Assembly: GCF_016728505.1 (NCBI RefSeq)
Contig: NZ_CP068159.1
Location: 186,001-250,000 of the forward strand
Direction: 5' to 3'
Length of the DNA stretch: 64,000 nucleotides
Source: Corynebacterium riegelii
GTDB lineage: Bacteria > Actinomycetota > Actinomycetes > Mycobacteriales > Mycobacteriaceae
Part shown: positions 28,931-38,114 of the stretch, piece after piece
Position numbering within the stretch: position 1 is the first letter of the stretch
How the letters are laid out: each line of letters opens with the position of its first letter
Program-made: the position numbers and the translations under genes
Notes under the pieces: generated by a model
The model's input: only the letters and a program-made list of their open reading frames with translations
The model's database searches: none
What the model was told of the DNA's origin: nothing

Positions 28931-30406
28931 ATGTCTCGTTTCCTGAAGTCGCTAGTCGCGACCACGCTTGTCGTCCCGCTTGTTTCCGTCCCCGCCGTCT
29001 CCGCCGCACCGGCGCATGCACAGGATCTCAGCGCTGAGTCCCTCTCATCATTGTCATCGTTTGGTTCCTCGGCGGCCGGGGTGCTCTCCAGTGTTGGTGA
29101 GCGCCGCACCGGTGAGCGCATCGTGTACGACTCGGTCAACGAGCTGGGCGAAACCGTGCGTGTCAGTGGCGCCGTGTTTGATGTTGACAATGCGAAGGGG
29201 TTGGTGGCGTTGGCGCCGGGTACGAGGGGCGTCGGCAAGCATTGTGCTCCGAGCGCACCGAAGGACGGGTTTTCCTCCATCACGGGCAGCTCGGTGAATG
29301 TGAACTATGAGGCGCCGGTGGTGCGCCTGCTGAACAAGGCAGGCTACCGCGTGGTGGTCACGGATTACATGGGCTTGGGCGATCGCGGCTCGGCGAAGGT
29401 ACACACGTATCTGAACAGGATTGATCAGGGCCATGCGCTTATCGACGCCGCACGCCACGTATCCAAACCCGACGAAAAAGTCGCGTTCTGGGGCTACTCC
29501 CAAGGCGGCGGTGCGGCAGCTGCAGCAGCCGAATTGGTCGGGGAATACGCCCCGGAGCTCAACGTTGTTGGCACGTTCGCGGGCGCTCCCCCGGCGGATC
29601 CGCTGCGCGTGATTGAAGACGCCAGCGTGGACCTCATCACCACCGTCGCCGGCTTCGGCGCGATCAGCTACTCCGAAACCTACCCGGAGTTCAAGGAAGC
29701 CATCGATGAGCTGTTGACCGACGAAGGCCGAGAAATGCTCAAAGAGCTGGCCAACGCCTGCGTACTGGACGGCCCCCGGGTGGTAACCAAACCGTTTTCC
29801 GCCTACACCAAAACCGGCAAGACACTCGCGGAGGCCGCGCGGACTGATGCTCGCATCTACAACGTCCTCGAACACAACGCCCTTGGCCGCGTAGGCACCT
29901 CCGCGCCTATCATGGTGCTGACCAACCCGGATGATGACATGGTGCCGGAACCGCAGGCCACCCAGCTTGCGAGCGACTACTGCACAGTCGGCGCCCCAGT
30001 GGAGTACCGCAAGGTACTAGTGCCGGGTACGGATTCGATGCCGCTGTTTACCGCATCAAGTGACGCGTCCTCCTTCCCAGCAAAGAGGGTGCCAGTCAGC
30101 GGACACGCCGCACCACTTGTGTTGGAGACGAAAAATGCGATCACCTGGTTAGACGATCGCATGGCGGGCAAGAAATTTACCCAGGTCTGCCCTGGTGAAG
30201 AAACCCCGGTGGAGCTCACCGATGAGCTGAACTCTGTGGAGCAGACCGCCGTTGCCCTCGGCGTGCTCGCAGCGGTGGCAGGGATTGTCGGGTTGGGCGG
30301 CTGGGCCGCCTACAACCTAGGCCTCATCCCCAGCGAGTGGTTGGCGATGGTGCCGCAGCAGTGGCTGGGGATGATCCCGCCGCTGCCGCAGCTGCCGCAG
30401 CTCTAG
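28931..30406 (+). CDS. Secreted lipase (LIP/secretory lipase family)
   Basis: 491 residues. Signal peptide M-S-R-F-L-K-S-L-V-A-T-T-L with cleavage near A-H-A-Q. The alpha/beta hydrolase has T-D-Y-M-G-L-G, the nucleophile motif G-Y-S-Q-G-G-G-A (Ser near 184), an acid residue in T-N-P-D-D-D-M-V-P and His in S-G-H-A-A. The C-terminus carries a hydrophobic stretch (about 440-460) and a proline-rich end, so it may remain in the envelope. It probably hydrolyses triacylglycerol or similar host lipids. It is convergent with clpC. Confidence 0.85.
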   Translation: MSRFLKSLVATTLVVPLVSVPAVSAAPAHAQDLSAESLSSLSSFGSSAAGVLSSVGERRTGERIVYDSVNELGETVRVSGAVFDVDNAKGLVALAPGTRGVGKHCAPSAPKDGFSSITGSSVNVNYEAPVVRLLNKAGYRVVVTDYMGLGDRGSAKVHTYLNRIDQGHALIDAARHVSKPDEKVAFWGYSQGGGAAAAAAELVGEYAPELNVVGTFAGAPPADPLRVIEDASVDLITTVAGFGAISYSETYPEFKEAIDELLTDEGREMLKELANACVLDGPRVVTKPFSAYTKTGKTLAEAARTDARIYNVLEHNALGRVGTSAPIMVLTNPDDDMVPEPQATQLASDYCTVGAPVEYRKVLVPGTDSMPLFTASSDASSFPAKRVPVSGHAAPLVLETKNAITWLDDRMAGKKFTQVCPGEETPVELTDELNSVEQTAVALGVLAAVAGIVGLGGWAAYNLGLIPSEWLAMVPQQWLGMIPPLPQLPQL

Positions 30407-30448
30407 CGCTACGGCTGGTTAGGTTAGACCGGCTGGGCCGGCTGGCGC

Positions 30449-33316
30449 TTAGGCCGGCTCCATCGGGCCGCGGCCGCTCGGGCCGTCTTCGCCATCCTCA
30501 CCGTCACTGTTGCCATCGGAGTCACCGTTTTCGGTGCCGTTGTCGGCGTCGGTGCCGTTGTCGTGGCCCTCGCCGTTGTCGAAGTCAGCAGCGTTGTCCG
30601 TGTTCAGGTCCGTGTTCAGGTCCGTGTCCAGGTCCTTGTCTAGGACGGTGCCTGCCGGCTCATCCTCAAACCCGCCGCCCTGGTCAGTCTCGTCCGGGAA
30701 CTCAGAGGCCGGGCTCTCCGGCTCGACGCGGGACGGGTCGATCTCGCGGACTTCGCTCTCCAGCTCGATGTCGGCCTCGTCAAACGTCTCGGCCGGCAGC
30801 GGGCGCGGACGCGGGGTGAACGTCAGCTTTGCGCTCTTCTCGTCGGCTTCGATGTCGCCGTCGACGTCGACAGTAATGATCTCACCCGCACCGATCTCGC
30901 CGAAGAGGATCTTCTCGGACAGGATGTCCTCGACTTCGCGTTGGATGGTGCGTCGCAAAGGACGAGCACCCAGCACCGGGTCGAAGCCGCGCTTGGCCAG
31001 GAGGTTCTTCGCAGCGTCCGTAAGCTCGATGCCCATGTCCTGAGCAGCCAGGTTCTTGTCCACTCGGGCGATGAGCAGATCAACCATCTGCACAATCTCT
31101 TCCTGGGTGAGCTGGCGGAAGACCACAATCTCATCAATGCGGTTGAGGAACTCGGGGCGGAAGTGCTTCTTCAGCTCATCGTGCACCTTGTTCTTCATGC
31201 GCTCGTACTGCGCATCCGCATCCGTGGCCGTGCTGCCGGTAAAGCCCAAGCCCACAGCCTTGGAGATGTCGCCGGTGCCCAGGTTGGAGGTGAAGATCAG
31301 CACAGTGTTCTTGAAGTCCACCATGCGGCCCTGGCCGTCGGTGACGTGGCCTTCTTCCAGCACCTGAAGCAGCGTGTTGTAGATCTCCTTGTGGGCTTTC
31401 TCGATTTCGTCGAAAAGCACGACCGAGAACGGCTTGCGGCGCACCTTCTCGGTGAGCTGGCCGCCCTCCTCGTAACCCACGTACCCCGGAGGGGCACCGA
31501 AGAGGCGCGAGGCGGTGAAGCGGTCATGGAACTCACCCATGTCCACCTGCACCAGCGAATCCTCATCACCGAACAGGAACTCAGCCAGCGCCTTGGACAG
31601 CTCCGTCTTACCCACACCGGACGGGCCGGCGAAGATGAACGAACCGCTCGGACGCTTCGGGTCTTTCAGGCCCGCACGGGTACGGCGGATGGAACGAGAC
31701 ACAGCACGCACCGCTTCGTCCTGCCCGATGATGCGCTTGTGCAGCTCGCCTTCCATGTTCAGCAGGCGCGAGGACTCGGACTCAGTCAGCTTGAACACCG
31801 GGATACCGGTCCAGTTGGCCAGGACCTCTGCAATCTGGTCCTCGCCAACCTCGGCGATATCCTCAAGGTCATCGGAGCGCCACTTCTTTTCCTTCTCCGC
31901 GCGCTCTTCGCCCAGCTTGCGCTCGGTGTCGCGCAGGCCAGCGGCCTTTTCAAAGTCCTGTGCGTCAATCGCGGCTTCCTTCTCGCGGCGCACCTCAGCG
32001 ATGCGGTCATCCACCTCGCGCAGGCCCTCCGGCGCCGTCATGCGCTTAATACGCATGCGCGCACCTGCCTCATCCAGCAGGTCCACGGCCTTATCCGGCA
32101 GGAAGCGGTCATTGATGTAGCGATCCGCCAGGTTCGCCGCAGCCTTGAGCGCATCGTCTGTGTAGGACACGCGGTGGTGCGCCTCGTAGCGGTCGCGCAG
32201 GCCCTTCAAAATGGTGATGGTGTCTTCCACCGACGGCTCATCTACCTGCACCGGCTGGAAGCGACGCTCCAGCGCCGCATCCTTCTCGATGTGCTTACGG
32301 TACTCATCCAGGGTGGTGGCACCGATGGTCTGCAGCTCACCGCGGGCAAGCTTGGGCTTGAGTAACGACGCCGCGTCAATCGCACCTTCCGCCGCACCCG
32401 CGCCAACAAGCGTGTGGATCTCATCAATAAACAGGATGATGTCGCCGCGCTGGTTGATCTCCTTGAGCACCTTCTTCAGGCGCTCCTCAAAGTCACCGCG
32501 GTAACGAGAGCCCGCAACCAAAGAGCCCAGGTCCAGGGAGTACACCTGCTTATCGCGCAGGGTCTCCGGGACCTTGCCGTTAGCAATGTCGAGCGCCAAA
32601 CCCTCCACAACGGCGGTCTTACCCACGCCCGGCTCACCAATAAGTACCGGGTTGTTCTTCGTGCGGCGGGAGAGCACCTGCATGATGCGCTCAATTTCCT
32701 TGTCACGGCCCACCACCGGGTCCAGCTTGCCTTCCTTGGCAGCTGCGGTGAGGTTGCGGCCAAACTGGTCAAGCACCAGCGAGTTGGAGCGCTCGCCCTG
32801 CCCACGCGGGCCCGGGCCGGCAGCAGCCGGGGAACCAGGCGCCGAGGTCGGAGCCTCCGGGTTCTGCGCCTCGCCGCCCTCGTAGCCGCTCAAAAGCTGG
32901 ATAACCTGCTGGCGCACACGCGGCAGGTCTGCGCCCAGCTTGATCAGTACCTGCGCCGCTACGCCTTCGCCCTCACGGATCAGGCCGAGCAGCAGGAACT
33001 CAGTACCGATGTACTTGTGCCCCATCTGCAGACCCTCGCGCAGGGAGAGCTCCAGGACCTTCTTGGCACGCGGGGTAAACGGGATGTGGCCGGTAACCGG
33101 CTGGGTGCCGTGGCCGATGATCTCGATGACTTCATTGCGTACGTCATCAAGATTGATGCCCATGGACTCTAAAGCCTTGGCGGCAACACCCTCGCCCTCT
33201 TTAATCAGGCCAAGCAGGATGTGTTCGGTGCCCATGTAGTTGTGATTCAGCGCGCGCGCCTCCTCTTGGGCAAGAACGATGACGCGACGAGCGCGATCAG
33301 TAAACCGCTCAAACAT
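30449..33316 (-). CDS. clpC: ATP-dependent Clp protease ATP-binding subunit ClpC
   Basis: 955 residues. Two N-terminal Clp repeats (1-145), AAA module 1 with G-E-P-G-V-G-K-T-A, a UVR/coiled-coil middle domain, and AAA module 2 with G-P-S-G-V-G-K-T-E. It unfolds substrates for ClpP. Beyond the usual end (about residue 845) it has an acidic tail of roughly 100 residues rich in D, E, N and G with [11 protein letters not shown] repeats. GAAGGGG precedes the start at ribosome-binding distance. No ClgR-type operator was evident upstream. Confidence 0.96.
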   Translation of the reverse strand: MFERFTDRARRVIVLAQEEARALNHNYMGTEHILLGLIKEGEGVAAKALESMGINLDDVRNEVIEIIGHGTQPVTGHIPFTPRAKKVLELSLREGLQMGHKYIGTEFLLLGLIREGEGVAAQVLIKLGADLPRVRQQVIQLLSGYEGGEAQNPEAPTSAPGSPAAAGPGPRGQGERSNSLVLDQFGRNLTAAAKEGKLDPVVGRDKEIERIMQVLSRRTKNNPVLIGEPGVGKTAVVEGLALDIANGKVPETLRDKQVYSLDLGSLVAGSRYRGDFEERLKKVLKEINQRGDIILFIDEIHTLVGAGAAEGAIDAASLLKPKLARGELQTIGATTLDEYRKHIEKDAALERRFQPVQVDEPSVEDTITILKGLRDRYEAHHRVSYTDDALKAAANLADRYINDRFLPDKAVDLLDEAGARMRIKRMTAPEGLREVDDRIAEVRREKEAAIDAQDFEKAAGLRDTERKLGEERAEKEKKWRSDDLEDIAEVGEDQIAEVLANWTGIPVFKLTESESSRLLNMEGELHKRIIGQDEAVRAVSRSIRRTRAGLKDPKRPSGSFIFAGPSGVGKTELSKALAEFLFGDEDSLVQVDMGEFHDRFTASRLFGAPPGYVGYEEGGQLTEKVRRKPFSVVLFDEIEKAHKEIYNTLLQVLEEGHVTDGQGRMVDFKNTVLIFTSNLGTGDISKAVGLGFTGSTATDADAQYERMKNKVHDELKKHFRPEFLNRIDEIVVFRQLTQEEIVQMVDLLIARVDKNLAAQDMGIELTDAAKNLLAKRGFDPVLGARPLRRTIQREVEDILSEKILFGEIGAGEIITVDVDGDIEADEKSAKLTFTPRPRPLPAETFDEADIELESEVREIDPSRVEPESPASEFPDETDQGGGFEDEPAGTVLDKDLDTDLNTDLNTDNAADFDNGEGHDNGTDADNGTENGDSDGNSDGEDGEDGPSGRGPMEPA

Positions 33317-33376
33317 GTGGCGACCCCTTCTTCAAACAGATTCCCTAAATAGTCGTTCTCACACCATAACGGCTAA

Positions 33377-33415
33377 GCCCCACACTTCTTCCCTGCATTT
33401 CGGACAGTGTGGGGC
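33377..33415 (-). terminator. Hairpin between metQ and clpC
   Basis: Perfect 9-bp arms GCCCCACAC (33377-33385) and GTGTGGGGC (33407-33415) with a 21-base loop lie 50 bp after the metQ stop and upstream of clpC on the same strand. The T run on the minus strand is weak (TTAG), so termination may be partial. Confidence 0.6.
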
Positions 33416-33465
33416 ATTTACGCAGGTAGATGGCAATGTTCGCCCGTAGCGAACACCCATGTTCC

Positions 33466-34329
33466 TTAGTTCACCGGCAGCACAGCGTTGCCGTACTTCT
33501 CGCGGATCCAGTCAGCAGTTTCTTTAGACTGCAACGCCTCGGCCACGGCCTTCACGCGCGGATCATCCGCGGACTCCTGGCTGGCCACAAACACGTTGAC
33601 GTAGGGGTTGTTCTCCGGGGACTCTGACAGCACCGCGTCATCCACCGGGTCATAGCCGGACTCCAGGGCAAGTGAGGACGCTGCGATGACGCCGTAGACG
33701 TTGGTGTCACGAATCGACTGCAGCACCATCAGGTCCTCCACCGGCACGATGTTCAGGTTGCGCGGGTTGTCCTTAATGGACAGCAGGCTTATCGACGTCA
33801 CCGCCTCCGGATCCAAATCCGCATCCAACGTAATCAGCCCATTCTTCTCCAACAGCAGCAAGCCACGGGCGAGGTTGGACGGACTCGACGGCACCACAAT
33901 GTCCGCACCGTCCGGGATCTGGTCCGCGGAAGTGATCTTCTCCGAGTACATCGACGTCGGCTCCAAGTGCACGCCCGCCAAATTGACCAGCTGCTTGCCG
34001 GTCTGGTCCTCCCAGTCACGCAGGTACGGCACGTGCTGGAAGAAGTTCGCATCCGCCGAACCATCAGCAACAGCCATATTCGCCGCCGACACATCCGTGA
34101 CGGTCTTGACATCCAGCGTGAACGAGTCATTGACCTCGTCTAAGTGCTCCAGAATCTCCAAGTGCGGCACCGGGGAGGCAAGGATAGTCAGCGCCTCAGA
34201 TGAAGCACCGTCACCGGCTGCCTCCCCCGCCGAGTCAGAAGGCGAAGAGGCACACGCCGCGGTGGTGAAGATGATGGCGGTGGTGGTGAGGGCGGTTGCG
34301 ATGTGGCGTCGAAAAGCAAGAAGGCTCAT
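33466..34329 (-). CDS. MetQ/NlpA family substrate-binding lipoprotein
   Basis: 287 residues. Lipoprotein signal with lipobox T-A-A-C-A. The body follows the MetQ pattern: N-F-F-Q-H-V-P-Y-L, V-H-L-E-P-T-S-M-Y-S and I-V-P-S-S-P-S-N-L-A-R-G. Such proteins bind methionine or related amino acids for the MetNI importer. MetN and MetI are not adjacent here. It starts directly after the stop of the oxygenase gene upstream, so the two are one transcription unit. An exact copy of the dispersed motif lies at 33787-33797 and a one-mismatch copy spans the signal peptide (34308-34318). Confidence 0.85.
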   Translation of the reverse strand: MSLLAFRRHIATALTTTAIIFTTAACASSPSDSAGEAAGDGASSEALTILASPVPHLEILEHLDEVNDSFTLDVKTVTDVSAANMAVADGSADANFFQHVPYLRDWEDQTGKQLVNLAGVHLEPTSMYSEKITSADQIPDGADIVVPSSPSNLARGLLLLEKNGLITLDADLDPEAVTSISLLSIKDNPRNLNIVPVEDLMVLQSIRDTNVYGVIAASSLALESGYDPVDDAVLSESPENNPYVNVFVASQESADDPRVKAVAEALQSKETADWIREKYGNAVLPVN

Positions 34330-35331
34330 TTACAGCTCCTGGAATTGATCGGCAATAGCTTGGTTGAATTTCGCTGTGGTCTCGGGATGCGCGCGCAAGC
34401 GGGACTTCAAGGTGTTCAGGCCCGAGTTCTCATAAATCTGCTGGCCCTGCATGTCCTGGCCAACACCCCGCGAGTCCGGCAGCTCAAGCGTGGGCAGCAC
34501 CGTGTCAAGATTCGGCGTCAGGAAAAACGGGAAGGAGTAGCGCTCCGACCCCTTCGCCGTAGGCAGGACGCGGTGGCGCGTAGCCACAAGATAGCCATCC
34601 GTGGCGCGTTCCAGCAGCTCACCAATGTTGACCACGTACGTGTTCGGGATGGGTTGGACGTCAATCCAACCGTTGTCCGTCTCCACCTGCAGGCCAGAGG
34701 AATCCGGCTCAATGTACAGCAGCGTGATCACGCCCGAATCCTTGTGCGCGCCAACACCCTGGGTGGCCTCGTTGTGCTCAACCGCGGGGTAACGCACCAG
34801 CTTCAGCAGCGGGAACGGGTTTGCAAACTGCCCATCAAACACCCCTGGGTCCTGGCCAAGCGCCTGCGACCACGCGCGAATAATGTTCTGCGCAACACCC
34901 GTGAGGTGCTCGATGTAACCATTCACGGCGCCCTTCAGCTCCGGCACCTGCGCCGGCCACGGGTTCGGCCCCTCAACCACGCGCCACGGGCGCTCTTTGT
35001 ACTCCGCCTCATCGGGCGCAGGCAGGTCGAAGGAGTAATCCAGCTGCTCGCGCCAGTCGACTTTGTTCTGCGTGCGCTCATCCCCCAGGCAGGAGTAGCC
35101 GCGGTAGTGGCGGTTGTTCAGGTTGGAGATCTCGTTCTTTTGCTCCAGCGGTAGCGCGAAAAACTCTTTGGACTTGCTAATTACGGTGTCGCGAAGCGCT
35201 TCGTCCACACCGTGGTCCGCCAGGTAGAAAAACCCGATCTCGTGGGTAACTTGGCGGAGTCTGTCCATTTCTTCCGTATCTCCGGCGGCAAGCTTTGCGT
35301 AGAAGATGATTGGAAGCGTGGCTTCTGACAT
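34330..35331 (-). CDS. 2-oxoglutarate/Fe(II) oxygenase, isopenicillin-N-synthase-like
   Basis: 333 residues from ATG 35331, with AAAGGA seven bases before it; the ATG at 35346 supplies only the upstream frame. The N-terminal DIOX_N part contains G-F-F-Y-L-A-D-H-G-V. The iron ligands are H and D in G-A-H-K-D-S-G and H in A-T-R-H-R-V, and the 2-oxoglutarate Arg-x-Ser follows (R-Y-S-F-P-F-F). The substrate is unknown; cotranscription with an orphan MetQ-type binding protein hints at a methionine- or amino-acid-like compound. Not a beta-lactam gene context. Confidence 0.85.
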   Translation of the reverse strand: MSEATLPIIFYAKLAAGDTEEMDRLRQVTHEIGFFYLADHGVDEALRDTVISKSKEFFALPLEQKNEISNLNNRHYRGYSCLGDERTQNKVDWREQLDYSFDLPAPDEAEYKERPWRVVEGPNPWPAQVPELKGAVNGYIEHLTGVAQNIIRAWSQALGQDPGVFDGQFANPFPLLKLVRYPAVEHNEATQGVGAHKDSGVITLLYIEPDSSGLQVETDNGWIDVQPIPNTYVVNIGELLERATDGYLVATRHRVLPTAKGSERYSFPFFLTPNLDTVLPTLELPDSRGVGQDMQGQQIYENSGLNTLKSRLRAHPETTAKFNQAIADQFQEL

Positions 35332-35367
35332 GGTCAATCCTTTCATAATGAACAGCTTGGTTCAGTT

Positions 35368-35386
35368 TCTAGAGGAAAACCCTAGA
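35368..35386. promoter_or_regulatory. Palindrome upstream of the oxygenase-metQ operon
   Basis: TCTAG and CTAGA arms enclose AGGAAAACC, 37 bp before the oxygenase start. It resembles a repressor half-site pair, though it does not match the C. glutamicum McbR consensus (TAGAC-N6-GTCTA) well. Regulator unknown. Confidence 0.35.
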
Positions 35387-35421
35387 CCGTTTTGTTCATT
35401 TTGAAAGTATGCGGCAGGTTT

Positions 35422-37095
35422 TTATTCAGCAGCCGCCTGCTGACACTCCTCCAGACTGCATTGGCGCAGCGCGGCGTGCACCGCCGGAATCTTCACGTTT
35501 GCCATGGACAGGGAGCTCACACCCATCCCCACCAACACCTTCGCAAGCTTCGGATCGCCCGCAGCCTCACCGCACACCCCGATGGGCTTTTTCTTCACGA
35601 CGCCCACCCGCACCACCCCCCGAACCATCCTCAGCACCGCCGGCTGCCACGGGTCCTGCAACGCGCCGAGTTCGCCATGCATCCTGTCGGCTGCCATCAC
35701 GTATTGCGCCAGGTCATTGGTGCCAATAGAGGCGAAATCCACCTCCTCCAGGATCTCCTCGGCCATGATCGCAGCCGCCGGAGTTTCAATCATCACGCCC
35801 ACGTTGGGCAGCCCGTGGGCGCGGGCGCGCTGCGCGAACCAGCGGGCCTCATCTGCCGACACCACCATCGGCGCCATCACCCACAGCTCCGAACCTGGAA
35901 CCTGTTCGGCGGCGTTCGCAAGCGCCTCAAGCTGGGTGTCCATAAGCTCCGGGTACCGCTGCGACATGCGGATTCCCCGCACCCCGAGCGCCGGGTTTGC
36001 CTCTGCCTGTGGAGGCGCTTGCCCAGGCGCTGGCATGGGCGCTTGCCCAGGCGCTGGCGTGGGCACGAACCGCAGCGGCTTGTCCGCCCCCGCGTCCAAC
36101 GTGCGCACGACCACCCGGCGCCCGGCCGCCGCTTTCAACACAGCAACGTACTGATCGGTCTGCTCTTGCAGGCCCGGCGCGTCATCGCGATCCAGGAAGA
36201 GAAACTCCGTCCGGAAAAGCCCCACGCCCTCCGCGTCGAGCCCTTCCATCTCCGCAGCGCTGCCGATGTTGGCCATGAGCTTCACCGGGTGGCCGTCGCT
36301 GGTCTGGCCGTTTCGAATCTGGCCGGAAATGCTGCCCGGCCCGGCTGCAACCGCTGCAACCCCAGCCGCTGCTTCCTCAGCCGCGGCTGCCTCCCGCGCG
36401 GCTGCCTCCAAGCCAGCGGCTTCCGCGGGTGTGGGGTTGACGTGCACTTCGCCGGTGGTGGCGTGGAGGGAGATGCGGTGGGCGTCGGTAAGCAAAATGC
36501 CCCTGACCTGCACCACCGCAGGAATCCCGAGCTGGGCCGCGAGGATCGCCGTGTGGGAGGTCGGCCCACCTGCCTCGGTGACAATGCCCGCGACCAGCGC
36601 CGGATCCAGCGCGGCGGTCTGCGACGGCGCCAAATCGTACGCAACGATGATGCTCGGGCGATCAAGATGCGGCGCCCCCGGCTCCGGCAGACCTTGGAGG
36701 CGTGCGATCGCACGATCCCGAATGTCGTAAAGATCCACCACCCGCTCCGCGAAGTATCCGCCCAGCTTACGCAGCTTTTGCGCGTACACCTCCACGGCAC
36801 CTGCCACAGCGGCGGTGACACCTGCGCCGCTCGCCAGCTCCTTGTCAATCGCCTTGACCAGCGCCCGGTCCGTGGCCAAGGCTGCGGTAGCTTCGAGCAT
36901 GCTTGTGTGCGGCCCGTCCCCTACCGCCCTCACCGACGCCGCAACCGCCTCCAAGGTCTCACGAATCCGCTGGCCGTCGGTTTGCGGGTCCGTCGAAGGA
37001 GGCTCGTTTGGATCCACGCCCACCGGCTGCGACACCCGCACAACCGGCGCCGTCACAAACCCCGGACAGACACCGATGCCGCGCAGCGTAACCAT
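35422..37095 (-). CDS. ptsI: PTS enzyme I (phosphoenolpyruvate-protein phosphotransferase)
   Basis: 557 residues. Phospho-accepting His in G-G-P-T-S-H-T-A-I, PEP-binding R-T-L-D-A-G-A-D-K-P and N-P-A-L-G-V-R-G-I-R, and C-terminal G-V-C-G-E-A-A-G-D. It transfers phosphate from PEP to HPr at the head of sugar uptake. Two unusual low-complexity insertions are present: an Ala/Glu-rich stretch (A-A-R-E-A-A-A-A-E-E) and a proline-rich repeat (P-A-P-G-Q-A-P-M-P-A-P-G-Q-A-P) inside the PEP-binding domain. No ptsH, fruK or ptsF genes are adjacent, unlike the usual corynebacterial cluster. Confidence 0.93.
   Translation of the reverse strand: MVTLRGIGVCPGFVTAPVVRVSQPVGVDPNEPPSTDPQTDGQRIRETLEAVAASVRAVGDGPHTSMLEATAALATDRALVKAIDKELASGAGVTAAVAGAVEVYAQKLRKLGGYFAERVVDLYDIRDRAIARLQGLPEPGAPHLDRPSIIVAYDLAPSQTAALDPALVAGIVTEAGGPTSHTAILAAQLGIPAVVQVRGILLTDAHRISLHATTGEVHVNPTPAEAAGLEAAAREAAAAEEAAAGVAAVAAGPGSISGQIRNGQTSDGHPVKLMANIGSAAEMEGLDAEGVGLFRTEFLFLDRDDAPGLQEQTDQYVAVLKAAAGRRVVVRTLDAGADKPLRFVPTPAPGQAPMPAPGQAPPQAEANPALGVRGIRMSQRYPELMDTQLEALANAAEQVPGSELWVMAPMVVSADEARWFAQRARAHGLPNVGVMIETPAAAIMAEEILEEVDFASIGTNDLAQYVMAADRMHGELGALQDPWQPAVLRMVRGVVRVGVVKKKPIGVCGEAAGDPKLAKVLVGMGVSSLSMANVKIPAVHAALRQCSLEECQQAAAE
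36014..36061. repeat. 24-bp in-frame tandem repeat inside ptsI
   Basis: Two copies (36014-36037 and 36038-36061) differing by one base. On the minus strand they encode the P-x-P-G-Q-A-P-x octapeptide repeat in enzyme I. Repeat-number variation here would lengthen or shorten the protein by eight residues. Confidence 0.85.
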
Positions 37096-37110
37096 GGTTT
37101 CTCTCGGCTG

Positions 37111-38112
37111 CTAACAGATGGGCAGACGCACGCGCAGGTCTGCCGCGCCCTCGCCGTTGACCAAAATCAGATAGTTACTCCAGTGACTGTTCGGCGCCAT
37201 GTAATAGGCCTCGAAAGACTGATCGGGGATCTCGGCGGAGGTGAACTCGCAGGTCTCGTTGCCGTAGTGCTCCACTGGCTCGCTAGCCGGGATCGCTGTG
37301 TCGCGCTCTGCCTCCGAGGCGTACTGGATCACCGTGATGCCAAGCTTGTCGTTGGCGCAGCGGATCTTCGCCGTCTCACCATTGCTGAGCTCACGCGAGG
37401 AACACGGCAAGCCGTCGATGCCGCGGCCGCCATCGTTGGCGGCGATGATCTGCGGAAAGTCCTCCGCAACCATCGCGTACGGCTGCTCCCACGGCGAGCC
37501 CTGTGCAGTGTCCCGGCCCGCGAACCACCACAAGCCGCCGCCCACAATCGCAACCAGGGCCACCGCCGCAGCAGCGATCGGCCACACCGGGCGCTTCTTC
37601 TTGTCAGACGCTTGGCCTTCCTCCACCTTCGGGATCGGCTCCGTCGGGTACTTCTGCTGCTGCGGTACTTGTGTTGCTGGCTGCTGGATCGACGACGTCT
37701 GCCTACTCGGCCCATACTGATACGGCCGGCCCGTCAACGGCTCAGCGACTGCAGGTTTCTCTGCCGGTTTCTGCGCAGGCCGTGATGCAGTCACGCCCGA
37801 TTCCACGCCCGAATCCATCCCCGAATCCATGCCCCCACCTATGTTCATGTGGGCCAGCTGGCGCAGGGAATCCGGCGTCATCGCCGGCGCGTTCGGGTCG
37901 TTTAAACGTTGGTCGTACGCTGAACGTCGATAAGGATCTCCCAGCACCGCACGCGCCACCTGCAACTCCTCCAACCCGCCCGGGTTCCACGTGTTGCCAG
38001 ACTGAATCCGCTGGTCAATCTCCTGGGCCAACGCGGCCGGGTCTTTCGCCCGATCAAGACGAAGCGAGTCATACAGGTTGTAGTGGGCCATCATCCAATC
38101 CTCACGGTTCAT
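37111..38112 (-). CDS. Membrane protein with J-like N-terminus and exported four-Cys domain
   Basis: 333 residues. ATG 38112 follows the upstream stop by 2 bp; ATG 38094 has GAGG at better spacing and is a good alternative. Residues 8-70 resemble a DnaJ-type helical bundle (V-A-R-A-V-L-G-D-P-Y-R-R-S-A-Y-D) without the HPD motif. A disordered Pro/Gln/Ser linker leads to one membrane helix (about 178-196) and an exported C-terminal domain with four cysteines ending L-P-I-C. That last domain is homologous to the C-terminus of the protein at 40866-42131. Function unknown. Confidence 0.7.
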   Translation of the reverse strand: MNREDWMMAHYNLYDSLRLDRAKDPAALAQEIDQRIQSGNTWNPGGLEELQVARAVLGDPYRRSAYDQRLNDPNAPAMTPDSLRQLAHMNIGGGMDSGMDSGVESGVTASRPAQKPAEKPAVAEPLTGRPYQYGPSRQTSSIQQPATQVPQQQKYPTEPIPKVEEGQASDKKKRPVWPIAAAAVALVAIVGGGLWWFAGRDTAQGSPWEQPYAMVAEDFPQIIAANDGGRGIDGLPCSSRELSNGETAKIRCANDKLGITVIQYASEAERDTAIPASEPVEHYGNETCEFTSAEIPDQSFEAYYMAPNSHWSNYLILVNGEGAADLRVRLPIC

Positions 38113-38114
38113 CC

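Noticed and set aside
30421..30434. GGTTAGGTTAGACC resembling half of a DtxR iron box
   Set aside because: Only the left half matches, and it lies between two convergent gene ends where no promoter is expected.
31405..31420. TTCGTCGAAAAGCACG in clpC as a motif copy
   Set aside because: It is the reverse complement of the conserved F-D-E-I-E-K-A-H codons of the AAA module, so protein conservation explains it.
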